DNA of 33,591 bases from an uncultured Oscillospiraceae bacterium (GTDB lineage Bacteria; Bacillota; Clostridia; Oscillospirales; Oscillospiraceae). The position numbers were made by a program, and so were the translations under genes. The stretch spans positions 1 to 33,591 of the forward strand of contig CANRFC010000034.1 of the NCBI GenBank assembly GCA_947629795.1, written 5' to 3'. Shown here in pieces: positions 1 through 7,119 of this stretch (the first letter of the stretch is position 1; every line of letters begins with the position of its first letter). A model generated the notes under the pieces. That model had not been told where the DNA came from, ran no database searches, and saw only the letters and a program-made list of their open reading frames with translations.

Positions 1-437
1 CTCCAGTGGGCGTGAAAAGGATCGGTGGGATCGCCCTTTTCCGGGTCGTCCCCGGGGAGGTGGGTGCGCCAGGTGGTCACGTCGTTGATGTCCGCGTCCT
101 TGGTGGGGTCCTTGGCAGATTTTGCCAGAACGGTGACGTTCCGGTCAGGGGCGTTGAGGTTCAGGCCGGAGTCGGGGCCCACCTCCATGTACTCGTCCAG
201 GCGGACGCGGGCAAAGATGGGCTGGCCGCCCTCAGCCAAAGTGAAGAAGTTCTCCACGTAAACGTCCTTGTTCCGGCCGTCAAAGTCATCGTGGAGGCGG
301 GCGCCGGGGTTAAGGGTGCGGACGATCTCGTTTTTGGCCTCCTGGCTGATGGACCGCCAGGCCAGGGTGCCGCTGAGGGCGATGGAGGCAGACAGACTGA
401 GGGCCGCCACCAGGGCCGCTGTTTTTCGTTTGTTCAT
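1..437 (-). CDS. SipW-dependent surface protein, N-terminal part (runs off window)
   Basis: The first 145 residues are visible and the gene continues past base 1. It begins with a basic segment (MNKRK), a hydrophobic stretch and GTLAW, which is the SipW-dependent signal-peptide pattern of TasA/camelysin-type proteins. The next about 110 residues match the start of the 1079-residue protein encoded upstream in the operon (NPGxRxHDDF, NKDxYxENF, xxEYMExG, ADINDxxTW, DPFHxxW), so the two are paralogues. The ATG overlaps the signal peptidase stop (ATGA, 434-437), with GGAG about 8 bases upstream inside that gene, indicating translational coupling. Expected role: secreted, surface-attached or fibre-forming protein processed by the neighbouring peptidase. 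The C-terminal architecture cannot be seen. Confidence 0.85.
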   Translation of the reverse strand, partial: MNKRKTAALVAALSLSASIALSGTLAWRSISQEAKNEIVRTLNPGARLHDDFDGRNKDVYVENFFTLAEGGQPIFARVRLDEYMEVGPDSGLNLNAPDRNVTVLAKSAKDPTKDADINDVTTWRTHLPGDDPEKGDPTDPFHAHW

Positions 438-1078
438 GGCGTTCCATCTCCATTTGTGGGTGGGTTTTTCCGGTCTTTTCGGCTCTCCTGGATGACCACG
501 CGGAGGGAGGCACAGAGGCCGGCGAGGAGAACGGCTAAGATCAGGAGCCAGGGCCAATATTGGCGCAAAAAGGTTAAGACTTTGCCCAGGAACAGGCTGC
601 AAAAGATCACTTTTCCCACCACGTTCTGGGCGGGGACGGGGCGGCTGTCCGGGCTATTGTTGGCGACGCCCTGGGTGGTGAAGGCGGGCTGGCCGCTGCC
701 CATGTAGTCCTCCGTAATTCCTACAATTCGGTGGGTGACGGTGGTGTTTTCGCCGGCCAGATAGGTGACGTCGTCGCCTATCTTTAAGTCCTCCGGTGGG
801 GTCTCATAGGTGATGATAAGGGCGCCTTGGGGGAGCTCGTCGCCCATGGAGGTGGTGAGGACCCGCATGGCAGAAAATCCCAGGACCCGGGCGGGGGGAC
901 CGTCCCCTGTCCCCCGGAAGAGGAACACGGCGAGGACAAAGGCCACTAACCCGAGATAGTAGAGGATATCCCCCAGGATGGCCCGACGCCGGGCCCCCGG
1001 CTCCCCACAGGAGGGAGGGGAGCCAGAAGGTCCGGCGAGGCGCTTGGGAGTATAGTTTATCGCTAACTTTGAAATCAT
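434..1078 (-). CDS. sipW: SipW-type signal peptidase I
   Basis: Membrane signal peptidase of the SipW/ER type. With the ATG at 1078 the protein has 214 residues: a long N-terminal tail, a membrane segment (about 35-55), the serine box LTTSMG (Ser77), the box TVTHRIVG (His116) and a downstream Asp box (NNSPDSR), then a C-terminal membrane anchor (WPWLLILAVLLAGL). Use of His rather than Lys as general base distinguishes SipW-like peptidases from ordinary SipS/LepB enzymes. It lies between two proteins with SipW-type signal peptides, which are its probable substrates. The upstream gene ends 5 bases before this ATG and the downstream gene overlaps its stop. An in-frame GTG at 1108 would overlap the upstream gene; neither start has a clear ribosome site, so the start is uncertain. 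Confidence 0.88.
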   Translation of the reverse strand: MISKLAINYTPKRLAGPSGSPPSCGEPGARRRAILGDILYYLGLVAFVLAVFLFRGTGDGPPARVLGFSAMRVLTTSMGDELPQGALIITYETPPEDLKIGDDVTYLAGENTTVTHRIVGITEDYMGSGQPAFTTQGVANNSPDSRPVPAQNVVGKVIFCSLFLGKVLTFLRQYWPWLLILAVLLAGLCASLRVVIQESRKDRKNPPTNGDGTP

Positions 1079-1083
1079 TAAGG

Positions 1084-4000
1084 TTATTCGGTAGGGATTT
1101 TGACCCACAAAGCCGGTCGTACCCAGATACCATCGTAGTAGGGCTGGTCCGTTTGATTACCGTCAGGGTTTACGCTAGACACAAGGACTCTACCACGTAA
1201 AGAACGAAGCCACCATTCTCTGAAATAGGATTCATTCTCAATCTTCGCCTCCCAACTGCCAGGACTGCCAGGTGCATCCAGCTGCACCCCCACACCATCT
1301 TTCTGCACAGTGTAATCCCCCACTGATGCAGTACTGTTGCTAAACGTCCCAAAAACATCAGCTTCACTCAGCAGGAAGACCGCAAGCTCTTCTTCATCCC
1401 AAGTGCCCGATTCAGTCCGGGTAGAGATCGTAGCGTACTTTCCAGTAATAGGGTCTGTCCAAATAGCAGCTTTCAAATCCGTTCTTCCTTCCAACCACGT
1501 ACTTGTTAACCAGTCCTTGATTGAACTGCTCATATATCTTGAGGTGTTACTAGCAAATTTTTGACTATTCTTTACTAGATATTTTGACAGAATCAACTGA
1601 CGGCCATTAGTTTCATCTGTATACAGAACGTAAAACTTCTGATTATCGTAGGTCACTGTGCCATCGTACATCTTTACATCCAAAGTTCCGCTTACGCTGG
1701 GGTCATTTACCGAGGTGGCCGTGACGGTGACGCCTATGGTGGCGTTTTCATCAAAGGTGAGCAAGCCGGTTTCACTGATCCCCGTATTGGGCAAGGGGGT
1801 CCCGTTTCCACCGAAGGTCCAGGTCACCTTGTCGCTGGCGTAGACGGTGTCCCCGCGCTTGACGACGGCCTCAAGCTGGAGATTTCCACCGGGCGCCAAC
1901 TCGGCCTTACCGCCGTCCTGCACCTTCACCTCTATTTTGGTGGGGGGCAGGACGGTGAATTTGGCAGCAGCCTGGGCGTTGGTTGTAGTATCGTCGGCGT
2001 CGGCCTTGACATAGAAGGTGTCGCCGGCGGCGGTGTTTTCTATCACATAGGTATCGGCCACGGAAACCACGCCATTGTTGACCTCCACACCCTCCACTTT
2101 GGTAACGGTGGCGCCGTTGTTGGTGCTGGTGCCCACGGACCAGGTGACGGCTTCGGTAATCAGGCTGGAGGTGTCGCTGAAGGTGGCGGTGTAGTTGAGT
2201 TCCCCGCCGGCGTCCACGGTGTTCTTATTGCTGTTCTCGGCCACGGTGAGGGTGACGGTCTCGGGCGAGGTGATGGTGATGTCCAGGGTGCCCGCATCGG
2301 GACATTCGTCGCAGGTGACGGTGACGGTGGCATCGGTGGTAATGTCCCGGCTGGTGGTGAGGGTGGCGGTGGACTTGTCAGACTCGTTGGGGGTAACAGT
2401 GAGGGTGTTGGCGGAGACGGTGCGGGCCTTGGGAGCGACGGACCAGGTGAAATTGGTGGGCTGATCCACTTCGGGGACCTGGCCCCGGCAGAGCTGGGCT
2501 TTCAGGGTCAGGGTCTTGCCGGCGGGGACGGAGGTGGCGGGGGTCCCGCTCTCGTTGACGGCGGTGATTTTCACGTTGAGCTTGCCGATGACCCCGATCT
2601 CGCAGCTGCCGGTGAGCTTGCTGTCCAGCTTGGAGGTGGCGGTGATCTTCAGGGCGGCGGCGGTCTCGTCCTCGCCCACGGTGAGAAGGCCGGTGCCGCT
2701 GATGGTGGTGCCGGGGTCCGAGTCGGAGCCGTCGGCGGCGGTGACGGACCAGTTGACCTCCCCTTGCTTTCCGGTGAGGACTTCATCCCCCAGCATGACC
2801 TGGGCGGTGAACTGCTGGGTGTGGGTGACCTCCACCTGGGTGGCGGCGGGGTCGGCAGCAACTGTGATGGAATCGCCGATCTTGTCCAGAATGGTGCCGC
2901 CGGGGAAGGCGCCATCCAGGGACCAGAGACGGTCGTCGTCGCCGGTGCCCAGGAGGTCGTCGCCGCCGGGGGCCCGGTAGTAGGGCTCGTTATAGGGGGC
3001 TTCGGGGCGGGGTTTCAGGAAGTATTTGCCATAATCCTTCAGGGGGGTGCCGGCGGAGACGCCGGCCTCCACGTAGAGCACGTCGGTGCGGTCGTCGTCG
3101 GTGTTGGGGGTCTTGTCCTCGCCGCCGCAGATGGGGTCGCCGAGGGTCCCCTCTTCACCCAGGATCTCCTGGAAAAGGTTCTGGCCCAGGGGGAGGTAGC
3201 GCTTGCCGTTGACCTCCAGGATGGAGGCGGCCTTCTCCAGCATGTCCTTGGCGTCGTCGGTGAAGCCGTCCTCGTAGAAGCCGGTGGCGGGGTCGGGGGT
3301 ACCCCAGTCGCCGTCGGTGGAGACGAACTGGCCCACCACGTCGATGGCGTAATAGCACTTTTCGCTGGGGGTCTTGACCTGGGAGACCTTGTCCAGGAGA
3401 AGGCCGGTGGCGGTCTGGGGCTGGACGGGCAAGGGCCAGTAGAACCAGCCGTCGGAATCCCAGATCCACTTGTTGCACATGGGGCCCTTCGCCGCTTTCC
3501 ACTCGGCCATGGTCATGACGCCCAGGCTGTTGAGGGTGGAATGGGCGGTGTGTTCCTCATTTTTGACCTCGTAGTCGGGGTCGTCGCCGCCGTCGGCCTT
3601 ATTCTCGCCGCCGGCGCCGGGGATGCCGTGGAAGTCCTCGTCTCCGTTTTTGCCGTAGTTCTCGTCGATGTCGTCGCCGTCCACGTCGTAGTAGGCGTCG
3701 GCGGTGACGGTCTTGCCGTCGGCGTAGGTGACGTAGTCGTCGTAGGGGCGGCCGGTCTCGAAGTCGTCGTCGGTGCCCACGTATGTACCGTTGACCTCGG
3801 GGGTGATGCTGTCCTTATTTTTATTGAAGGTGGGCATATAAATGGTGCTGCCGTCCTGGTCCCACTTCCAGTACTCGTGGAAGGGGTCCTTGACGGCGGC
3901 GGGGGCGGCGGGATCAACGGGGGCGTCGGGGTCGGGGTCGGGCTTGTGGAGGAACCAGGTGGAGGTGTCGTTGATGTCGGCGCCCTCCAGGAGGGGGGTG

Positions 4001-4323
4001 GCTTTGCGCTCGGTGCCCTCGGCGGGGTTGCGGTTGATGCCGGCTTCCTCGCCGATCTCCATGTACTCCAGGAACTTCACCCGGACGAAGACCGGGGCGC
4101 CGGTGTCTTGGTCGGTGAAGTTCTCGGCGTAGATGTCTTTGTTTGCCAGACCGTTGAAGTCGTCGTGAATTCGGCCGCCGGGGTTCTTCTCCAGTACGAA
4201 CTCGTTGGCGGCCTCCTGGGTCATGTTGATCCAGGCCAGAGTGCCGGTCAAGGCAATGGCTCCCGCCAGGGTGCCGGCAATCAGCGCCGCACGGGCTTTT
4301 TTTCCGTTTCGTTTGACTTCCAC
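1084..4323 (-). CDS. Large SipW-dependent surface protein with Ig-like repeats and DUF6273-type C-terminus
   Basis: 1079 residues, GTG start with AAAGGAGAG 6 bases upstream. Residues 1-31 form a SipW-dependent signal peptide (KRNGKKAR, hydrophobic run, GTLAW). A TasA/camelysin-like N-terminal region follows, then an acidic Asp/Gly-rich section (about 160-260). A conserved block (about 285-345) contains WIWDSDGWFYWPLPV and ATGLLLDKV. Residues about 486-888 are bacterial Ig-like (BIG2-type) repeats rich in Thr, Val and Gly. Residues about 890-1079 resemble DUF6273: WWLRS near the end, VNPDG, then WVRPALW. The coding sequence of this last domain is far more AT-rich than the rest (see findings). 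No LPXTG motif is visible. Inferred role: cell-surface or biofilm-matrix protein, first gene of the operon whose promoter region looks invertible. Confidence 0.85.
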   Translation of the reverse strand: MEVKRNGKKARAALIAGTLAGAIALTGTLAWINMTQEAANEFVLEKNPGGRIHDDFNGLANKDIYAENFTDQDTGAPVFVRVKFLEYMEIGEEAGINRNPAEGTERKATPLLEGADINDTSTWFLHKPDPDPDAPVDPAAPAAVKDPFHEYWKWDQDGSTIYMPTFNKNKDSITPEVNGTYVGTDDDFETGRPYDDYVTYADGKTVTADAYYDVDGDDIDENYGKNGDEDFHGIPGAGGENKADGGDDPDYEVKNEEHTAHSTLNSLGVMTMAEWKAAKGPMCNKWIWDSDGWFYWPLPVQPQTATGLLLDKVSQVKTPSEKCYYAIDVVGQFVSTDGDWGTPDPATGFYEDGFTDDAKDMLEKAASILEVNGKRYLPLGQNLFQEILGEEGTLGDPICGGEDKTPNTDDDRTDVLYVEAGVSAGTPLKDYGKYFLKPRPEAPYNEPYYRAPGGDDLLGTGDDDRLWSLDGAFPGGTILDKIGDSITVAADPAATQVEVTHTQQFTAQVMLGDEVLTGKQGEVNWSVTAADGSDSDPGTTISGTGLLTVGEDETAAALKITATSKLDSKLTGSCEIGVIGKLNVKITAVNESGTPATSVPAGKTLTLKAQLCRGQVPEVDQPTNFTWSVAPKARTVSANTLTVTPNESDKSTATLTTSRDITTDATVTVTCDECPDAGTLDITITSPETVTLTVAENSNKNTVDAGGELNYTATFSDTSSLITEAVTWSVGTSTNNGATVTKVEGVEVNNGVVSVADTYVIENTAAGDTFYVKADADDTTTNAQAAAKFTVLPPTKIEVKVQDGGKAELAPGGNLQLEAVVKRGDTVYASDKVTWTFGGNGTPLPNTGISETGLLTFDENATIGVTVTATSVNDPSVSGTLDVKMYDGTVTYDNQKFYVLYTDETNGRQLILSKYLVKNSQKFASNTSRYMSSSIKDWLTSTWLEGRTDLKAAIWTDPITGKYATISTRTESGTWDEEELAVFLLSEADVFGTFSNSTASVGDYTVQKDGVGVQLDAPGSPGSWEAKIENESYFREWWLRSLRGRVLVSSVNPDGNQTDQPYYDGIWVRPALWVKIPTE

Positions 4324-4360
4324 AACGGTCTCTCCTTTTCTTTGGGGTGGATTTCCTTTT

Positions 4361-4386
4361 TACACCATAATTTGTAATATGTTGTA
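4361..4386 (+). repeat. Recombination site 1 (operon-proximal)
   Basis: Arms TACACCATA (4361-4369) and TATGTTGTA (4378-4386) flank an 8-base spacer whose central six bases are TTTGTA. This arm-spacer-arm layout is typical of tyrosine recombinase core sites. It matches the reverse complement of site 2 at 23 of 26 positions, including the whole six-base core. Aligned in direct orientation, only 2 of 6 core bases match. Confidence 0.75.
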
Positions 4387-4517
4387 AGCTGTCCCACGAA
4401 AAGGAAATCGCTGGCAGAAAATCAGTCTGGACGGATGCTTTTTTGCGTCCAGGCTCTGGTCAGTGCGCGCAAAAACAGCCGCCCTCCCGCTTTTTTTGCA
4501 AAAATTTGGATTTCCTC

Positions 4518-4546
4518 TTGACATTTTTGCGGAATGGGCGCATTAT
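4518..4546 (+). promoter_or_regulatory. Promoter inside invertible element, facing away from the operon
   Basis: TTGACA (4518-4523), 17-base spacer, CATTAT (4541-4546; 4 of 6 matches). In the present orientation transcription would start near 4553 and run into the hairpin at 4577-4614 and the antisense strand of the recombinase gene. No plus-strand gene lies downstream. The minus strand has a TATAAT at 4542-4547, but the matching -35 (AATCGA) is poor, so basal transcription toward the operon is possible but not well supported. Confidence 0.65.
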
Positions 4547-4576
4547 ATGTATGATTCAACAGGGTCGATTTGTTGC

Positions 4577-4612
4577 AAAAGTACAACATACTACAAAGTA
4601 TGTTGTACTTTT
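4577..4612 (-). repeat. Recombination site 2 (recombinase-proximal), perfect 16-bp palindrome arms
   Basis: Perfect inverted repeat: left arm 4577-4592 ending ACATACT, loop ACAA (4593-4596), right arm 4597-4612. The inner arms TACAACATA (4582-4590) and TATGTTGTA (4599-4607) with an 8-base spacer reproduce the layout of site 1. Read on the minus strand the core is TTTGTA, the same as site 1 on the plus strand, so the two sites are inverted relative to each other. Confidence 0.75.
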
Positions 4613-4614
4613 TT
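4577..4614. terminator. Bidirectional hairpin terminator coinciding with site 2
   Basis: The 16-bp stem with a 4-base loop is followed by TTTTTT on the plus strand and TTTT on the minus strand. It could end recombinase transcripts (stop at 4632, minus) and transcripts from the plus-strand promoter at 4518. The stem is unusually AT-rich for a terminator, so terminator strength is uncertain. Confidence 0.5.
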
Positions 4615-4631
4615 ATCCCTTTCGGCCGCCG

Positions 4632-5489
4632 CTATGCCGCCTCGCTGAGAAGCCCCAGACGGCTCAGGGTCCGCTCCTGCTCCCGGCCGGTCCCGGCGGT
4701 GTAGATGCGGGTGGTGTCGATGGAGCTGTGGCCCAGCAGGTCCGCCAGGCGGGTGATGTCCTTGGTCTGGTGGTAGTAGGTCCGGGCGAAGAGGTGGCGG
4801 AGATTGTGGGGGAAGACCTTCCCGGGGGCCACTCCGGCCACCGCGCACAGGGCCTTCATCTCCCGCCAGATGTTGCTCCGGTCCACGCTCTTGCCGCTCC
4901 TCGTCACAAAGATCTTCCCGGCGGTGATGCCCCGCTCCTTGCAGTAGTTCAGCAGCAGTTTTTGCAGGGGTTTGGGGATGGGCACGAAGCGGATCTTGCC
5001 CTTGCAGTCCACCCGGACCAAGGCGGCGCGGACCTGTTCCACCGTGAAGTGCTCCAGTTCGGAGACCCGGATGCCCGTGGCGCACAGGCACTGCATGATG
5101 ACCCACAGCCGGCGCTTTTTCTGCCGCCGGGCGGCCTCGATGAGGCGGAAATACTCGCCCTTGGTGAGCTCGCTCTCCGTTGGGAGGAAGAGTTTGCGCT
5201 GGATCCTGAGCTGCTTCACCCGGCAGTCGCTCCAGCCCAGGAACTTCAGCAGGCCGTTCACCGCCGAGAGCTTGGCGTTGACGCTGCTGTCCCGGTAGCG
5301 TGTGCGGAGAGCGTCCCGGTAGGCCAGCACCCGGGCTTTGGTCACCCGGGGGTCGGCGCCCAGGTACCGCAGGAAGCCCCGGCAGGCGGCGGTGTATTGC
5401 TCCACGGTCCGCCGGCTTCGCTCCTCCTTGATCAGGTGCTGTTCATATCGGGTCAAATCCTCCCAGGTCAGATGGTGGTCTGTTTCCAT
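4632..5489 (-). CDS. Tyrosine recombinase/integrase (XerC/D type)
   Basis: 285 residues, ATG with AAGGGAGA upstream. It has an N-terminal SAM-like core-binding domain (about 8-90) and a C-terminal catalytic domain. The catalytic set is complete: Arg141 (ATGIRVSEL), Lys165 (CKGKIRF), His228 and Arg231 (HNLRH), His254 (LLGHSS) and Tyr263 (TRIYT). The size fits Xer-like and promoter-inverting recombinases rather than large phage integrases with an arm-binding domain. It is transcribed toward the surface-protein operon, and its stop lies 20 bases from one of two inverted recombinase-like sites. I infer that it inverts the segment at 4371-4597. No clear promoter was seen at 5490-5620. A housekeeping XerC/D role is less likely given the local sites. 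Confidence 0.9.
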   Translation of the reverse strand: METDHHLTWEDLTRYEQHLIKEERSRRTVEQYTAACRGFLRYLGADPRVTKARVLAYRDALRTRYRDSSVNAKLSAVNGLLKFLGWSDCRVKQLRIQRKLFLPTESELTKGEYFRLIEAARRQKKRRLWVIMQCLCATGIRVSELEHFTVEQVRAALVRVDCKGKIRFVPIPKPLQKLLLNYCKERGITAGKIFVTRSGKSVDRSNIWREMKALCAVAGVAPGKVFPHNLRHLFARTYYHQTKDITRLADLLGHSSIDTTRIYTAGTGREQERTLSRLGLLSEAA

Positions 5490-5620
5490 ACTTGTTCTCC
5501 CTTCAAGTTTCGTTCTGCCTAAGGCTGTCCCTTTCTATGCTACCCTATTTTGCGCTGCGTTGGGAGAAAAATTTGGGGCGCCGGGGACTTGAGGAAAATG
5601 GGACTGCATATTCCCCCGCA

Positions 5621-5665
5621 AAAATGCCCCTGCACCGTCCGCAAAGGACAGTGCAGGGGCAAAAA
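5621..5665 (-). terminator. Terminator of the esterase-carrier operon
   Basis: GCCCCTGCAC (5626-5635) pairs perfectly with GTGCAGGGGC (5651-5660), with an additional TCC/GGA pairing inside. On the minus strand it is followed by ATTTTTG. It lies 30 bases beyond the carrier gene stop. Confidence 0.8.
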
Positions 5666-5692
5666 TTTGGGTCAGGTTTCAGGCGGGTCTCC

Positions 5693-7072
5693 TTACACGC
5701 CGGTCCAGCCGATGGCGTTCAGCGCGAAGATACACACCGCGGAGAAGCCGATCAGGCAGAGTGCGTAGGGCACGGCGTACCGCAGCCACTTGGAGTATTT
5801 GGTATTGGACAGGATCAGGCCGGTGGCCAGCACGGAGGAGACGGGAGTCAGGAAGTTGGTAAGGCCGTCACCCAACTGGAAGCAGGTGCACAGGACCTGA
5901 CGAGGGATCTCAAGAATGTCCGCCACAGGGGTGAACAGGGGCATCAGCAGAGGCACCTTTGCGGGGCCGGAGGGCATCAGCAGGTTGAACAGCAGCGTGA
6001 ACACAAACATGCCGATGGCGGAGAAGCCTGCGCCCATGCTCTGGATGAGGACCAGGGCGGAATGGGCGATGGTGTTGATGACCTGGCCGTCTGCCAATAC
6101 GACACTGATCAGCTTGGAAAAGCCGATGAGCAGACATACAGGGCCCATATCCACAGCACCCTTGCAGAAGCGCTTGGCCCAGTCGTTGGGAGAGAAGCGG
6201 AACACGAAGGCCAGCACTACCGAGGCCACAAAGCCCAGGGCGATCAGGCGGTCAAACCCCCAGTTGGCCTTGGCAGAGCCGATGGCATAGATGACAAAGG
6301 GGATGATCATCATGGCCAGGCCGATGACGGAAGAGACCTTCAGGGCCACAGGCTTGGTGGTATCGACCTGCTCCTCCAGAGAGAGGATCTCGCCGTCAAT
6401 GCTCCTGGAGGGGTCCCTGGCGACACGAAGGGCATAGCGGGTGTTGTACCAAGCGGTAAAGACGGTGAATACCACCCAGATGACGATCCGGACCGACAGG
6501 CCGGACAGGGCGGGGATATTGCACATCTCCTGGCACATGAGGATCATCAGGACGGTGGGGCCGATGGCCTGGGCGGTGATGTAGGGCAGGTAGAAGATCG
6601 CCATACCGGCCACACGGTCCAACTTTGTCCGCCTGGCCAGCAGCATACCGCAGGCCACAAAGGTGATCAGCGAATCCTGCCCGGCGAGACCGCCCAGCAG
6701 AGACATCATCACGGTGATCACGGGGATCAGGACGGCAAGGCTCTTATCCTGGAAACGGTAGAGACACCAGTCTACGATATTCTCCACCGCGCCGGAGGAG
6801 ATCAGCACCGCCACAAGGCCGCCGATCACGAAAAGAAGAGCATAGGTGGTTCCCATGGAGGCGATGGAGCTTGTGAGCTTGATCAGAGCGTTCGTGACGC
6901 TGACGGGGGTCTGCTCCACATAGTGGAAGGAATCGGCGATGACGTAGCCATTCTCGTCAAAGTCATACTGACCGGCGGGAACGATGTACGTCAGCAGACA
7001 GGCGAGCAACACCAAGGCCAGAAGCAGTACCATAACGTGGGGGAATGCCAGTTTGAACTTTTTTTCTTTCAT
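5693..7072 (-). CDS. YfcC/DcuC-superfamily membrane carrier
   Basis: 459 residues and very hydrophobic, with about 11-13 membrane segments and an N-terminal MKEKKFKLAFPHVMVLLLALVLLACLL-type start (first 27 residues) followed by YIVPAGQYD. The IVPAG motif, the GGLAGQDS segment and the LLMPSGPAK loop are typical of the YfcC branch of anaerobic C4-dicarboxylate/amino-acid carriers. The substrate cannot be read from sequence. It lies 47 bases downstream of a carboxylesterase gene on the same strand, so import or export of an ester-derived acid is a reasonable guess. GGGAG precedes the ATG. A terminator follows at 5621-5665. Confidence 0.85.
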   Translation of the reverse strand: MKEKKFKLAFPHVMVLLLALVLLACLLTYIVPAGQYDFDENGYVIADSFHYVEQTPVSVTNALIKLTSSIASMGTTYALLFVIGGLVAVLISSGAVENIVDWCLYRFQDKSLAVLIPVITVMMSLLGGLAGQDSLITFVACGMLLARRTKLDRVAGMAIFYLPYITAQAIGPTVLMILMCQEMCNIPALSGLSVRIVIWVVFTVFTAWYNTRYALRVARDPSRSIDGEILSLEEQVDTTKPVALKVSSVIGLAMMIIPFVIYAIGSAKANWGFDRLIALGFVASVVLAFVFRFSPNDWAKRFCKGAVDMGPVCLLIGFSKLISVVLADGQVINTIAHSALVLIQSMGAGFSAIGMFVFTLLFNLLMPSGPAKVPLLMPLFTPVADILEIPRQVLCTCFQLGDGLTNFLTPVSSVLATGLILSNTKYSKWLRYAVPYALCLIGFSAVCIFALNAIGWTGV

Positions 7073-7119
7073 GATTTCTCCCTCTCTTCTTTTTTAATCA
7101 CAGCCTATGCCGGCCGCTT

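Larger units (their letters stand above)
4361..4607. other. Putative invertible promoter element (phase-variation switch)
   Basis: A low-GC non-coding stretch lies between the surface-protein operon (start 4323, minus) and the tyrosine recombinase gene (stop 4632, minus). It is bounded by two recombinase-type sites in inverted orientation, with identical TTTGTA cores at 4371-4376 and, on the minus strand, 4597-4592. The 215 bp between the cores hold a TTGACA-17-CATTAT promoter on the plus strand, directed away from the operon. Inversion between the cores maps position x to 8968-x. This would put the promoter on the minus strand at about 4422-4450, roughly 100 bases before the GTG. A further weak hairpin (CTGGACG/CGTCCAG, about 4426-4453) lies inside. 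Switching itself is inferred. Confidence 0.75.

Noticed and set aside
1084-1240. Diversity-generating retroelement variable region in the DUF6273-type tip
   Set aside because: The WWLRS...RPALW form fits such targets, but the codons do not look like adenine-mutated AAC/AAT positions, and no template repeat or reverse transcriptase is in the window.
1690-2870. Ig-like repeats in the surface protein as DNA tandem repeats
   Set aside because: Similarity is at domain level only; no near-identical DNA units were visible.
2764-4377. Long plus-strand open frame (537 codons) opposite the large surface protein
   Set aside because: Gly/Val-repetitive translation mirrors the Asp/Thr-rich minus-strand gene. 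There is no ribosome site and no family; it is a high-GC antisense artefact.
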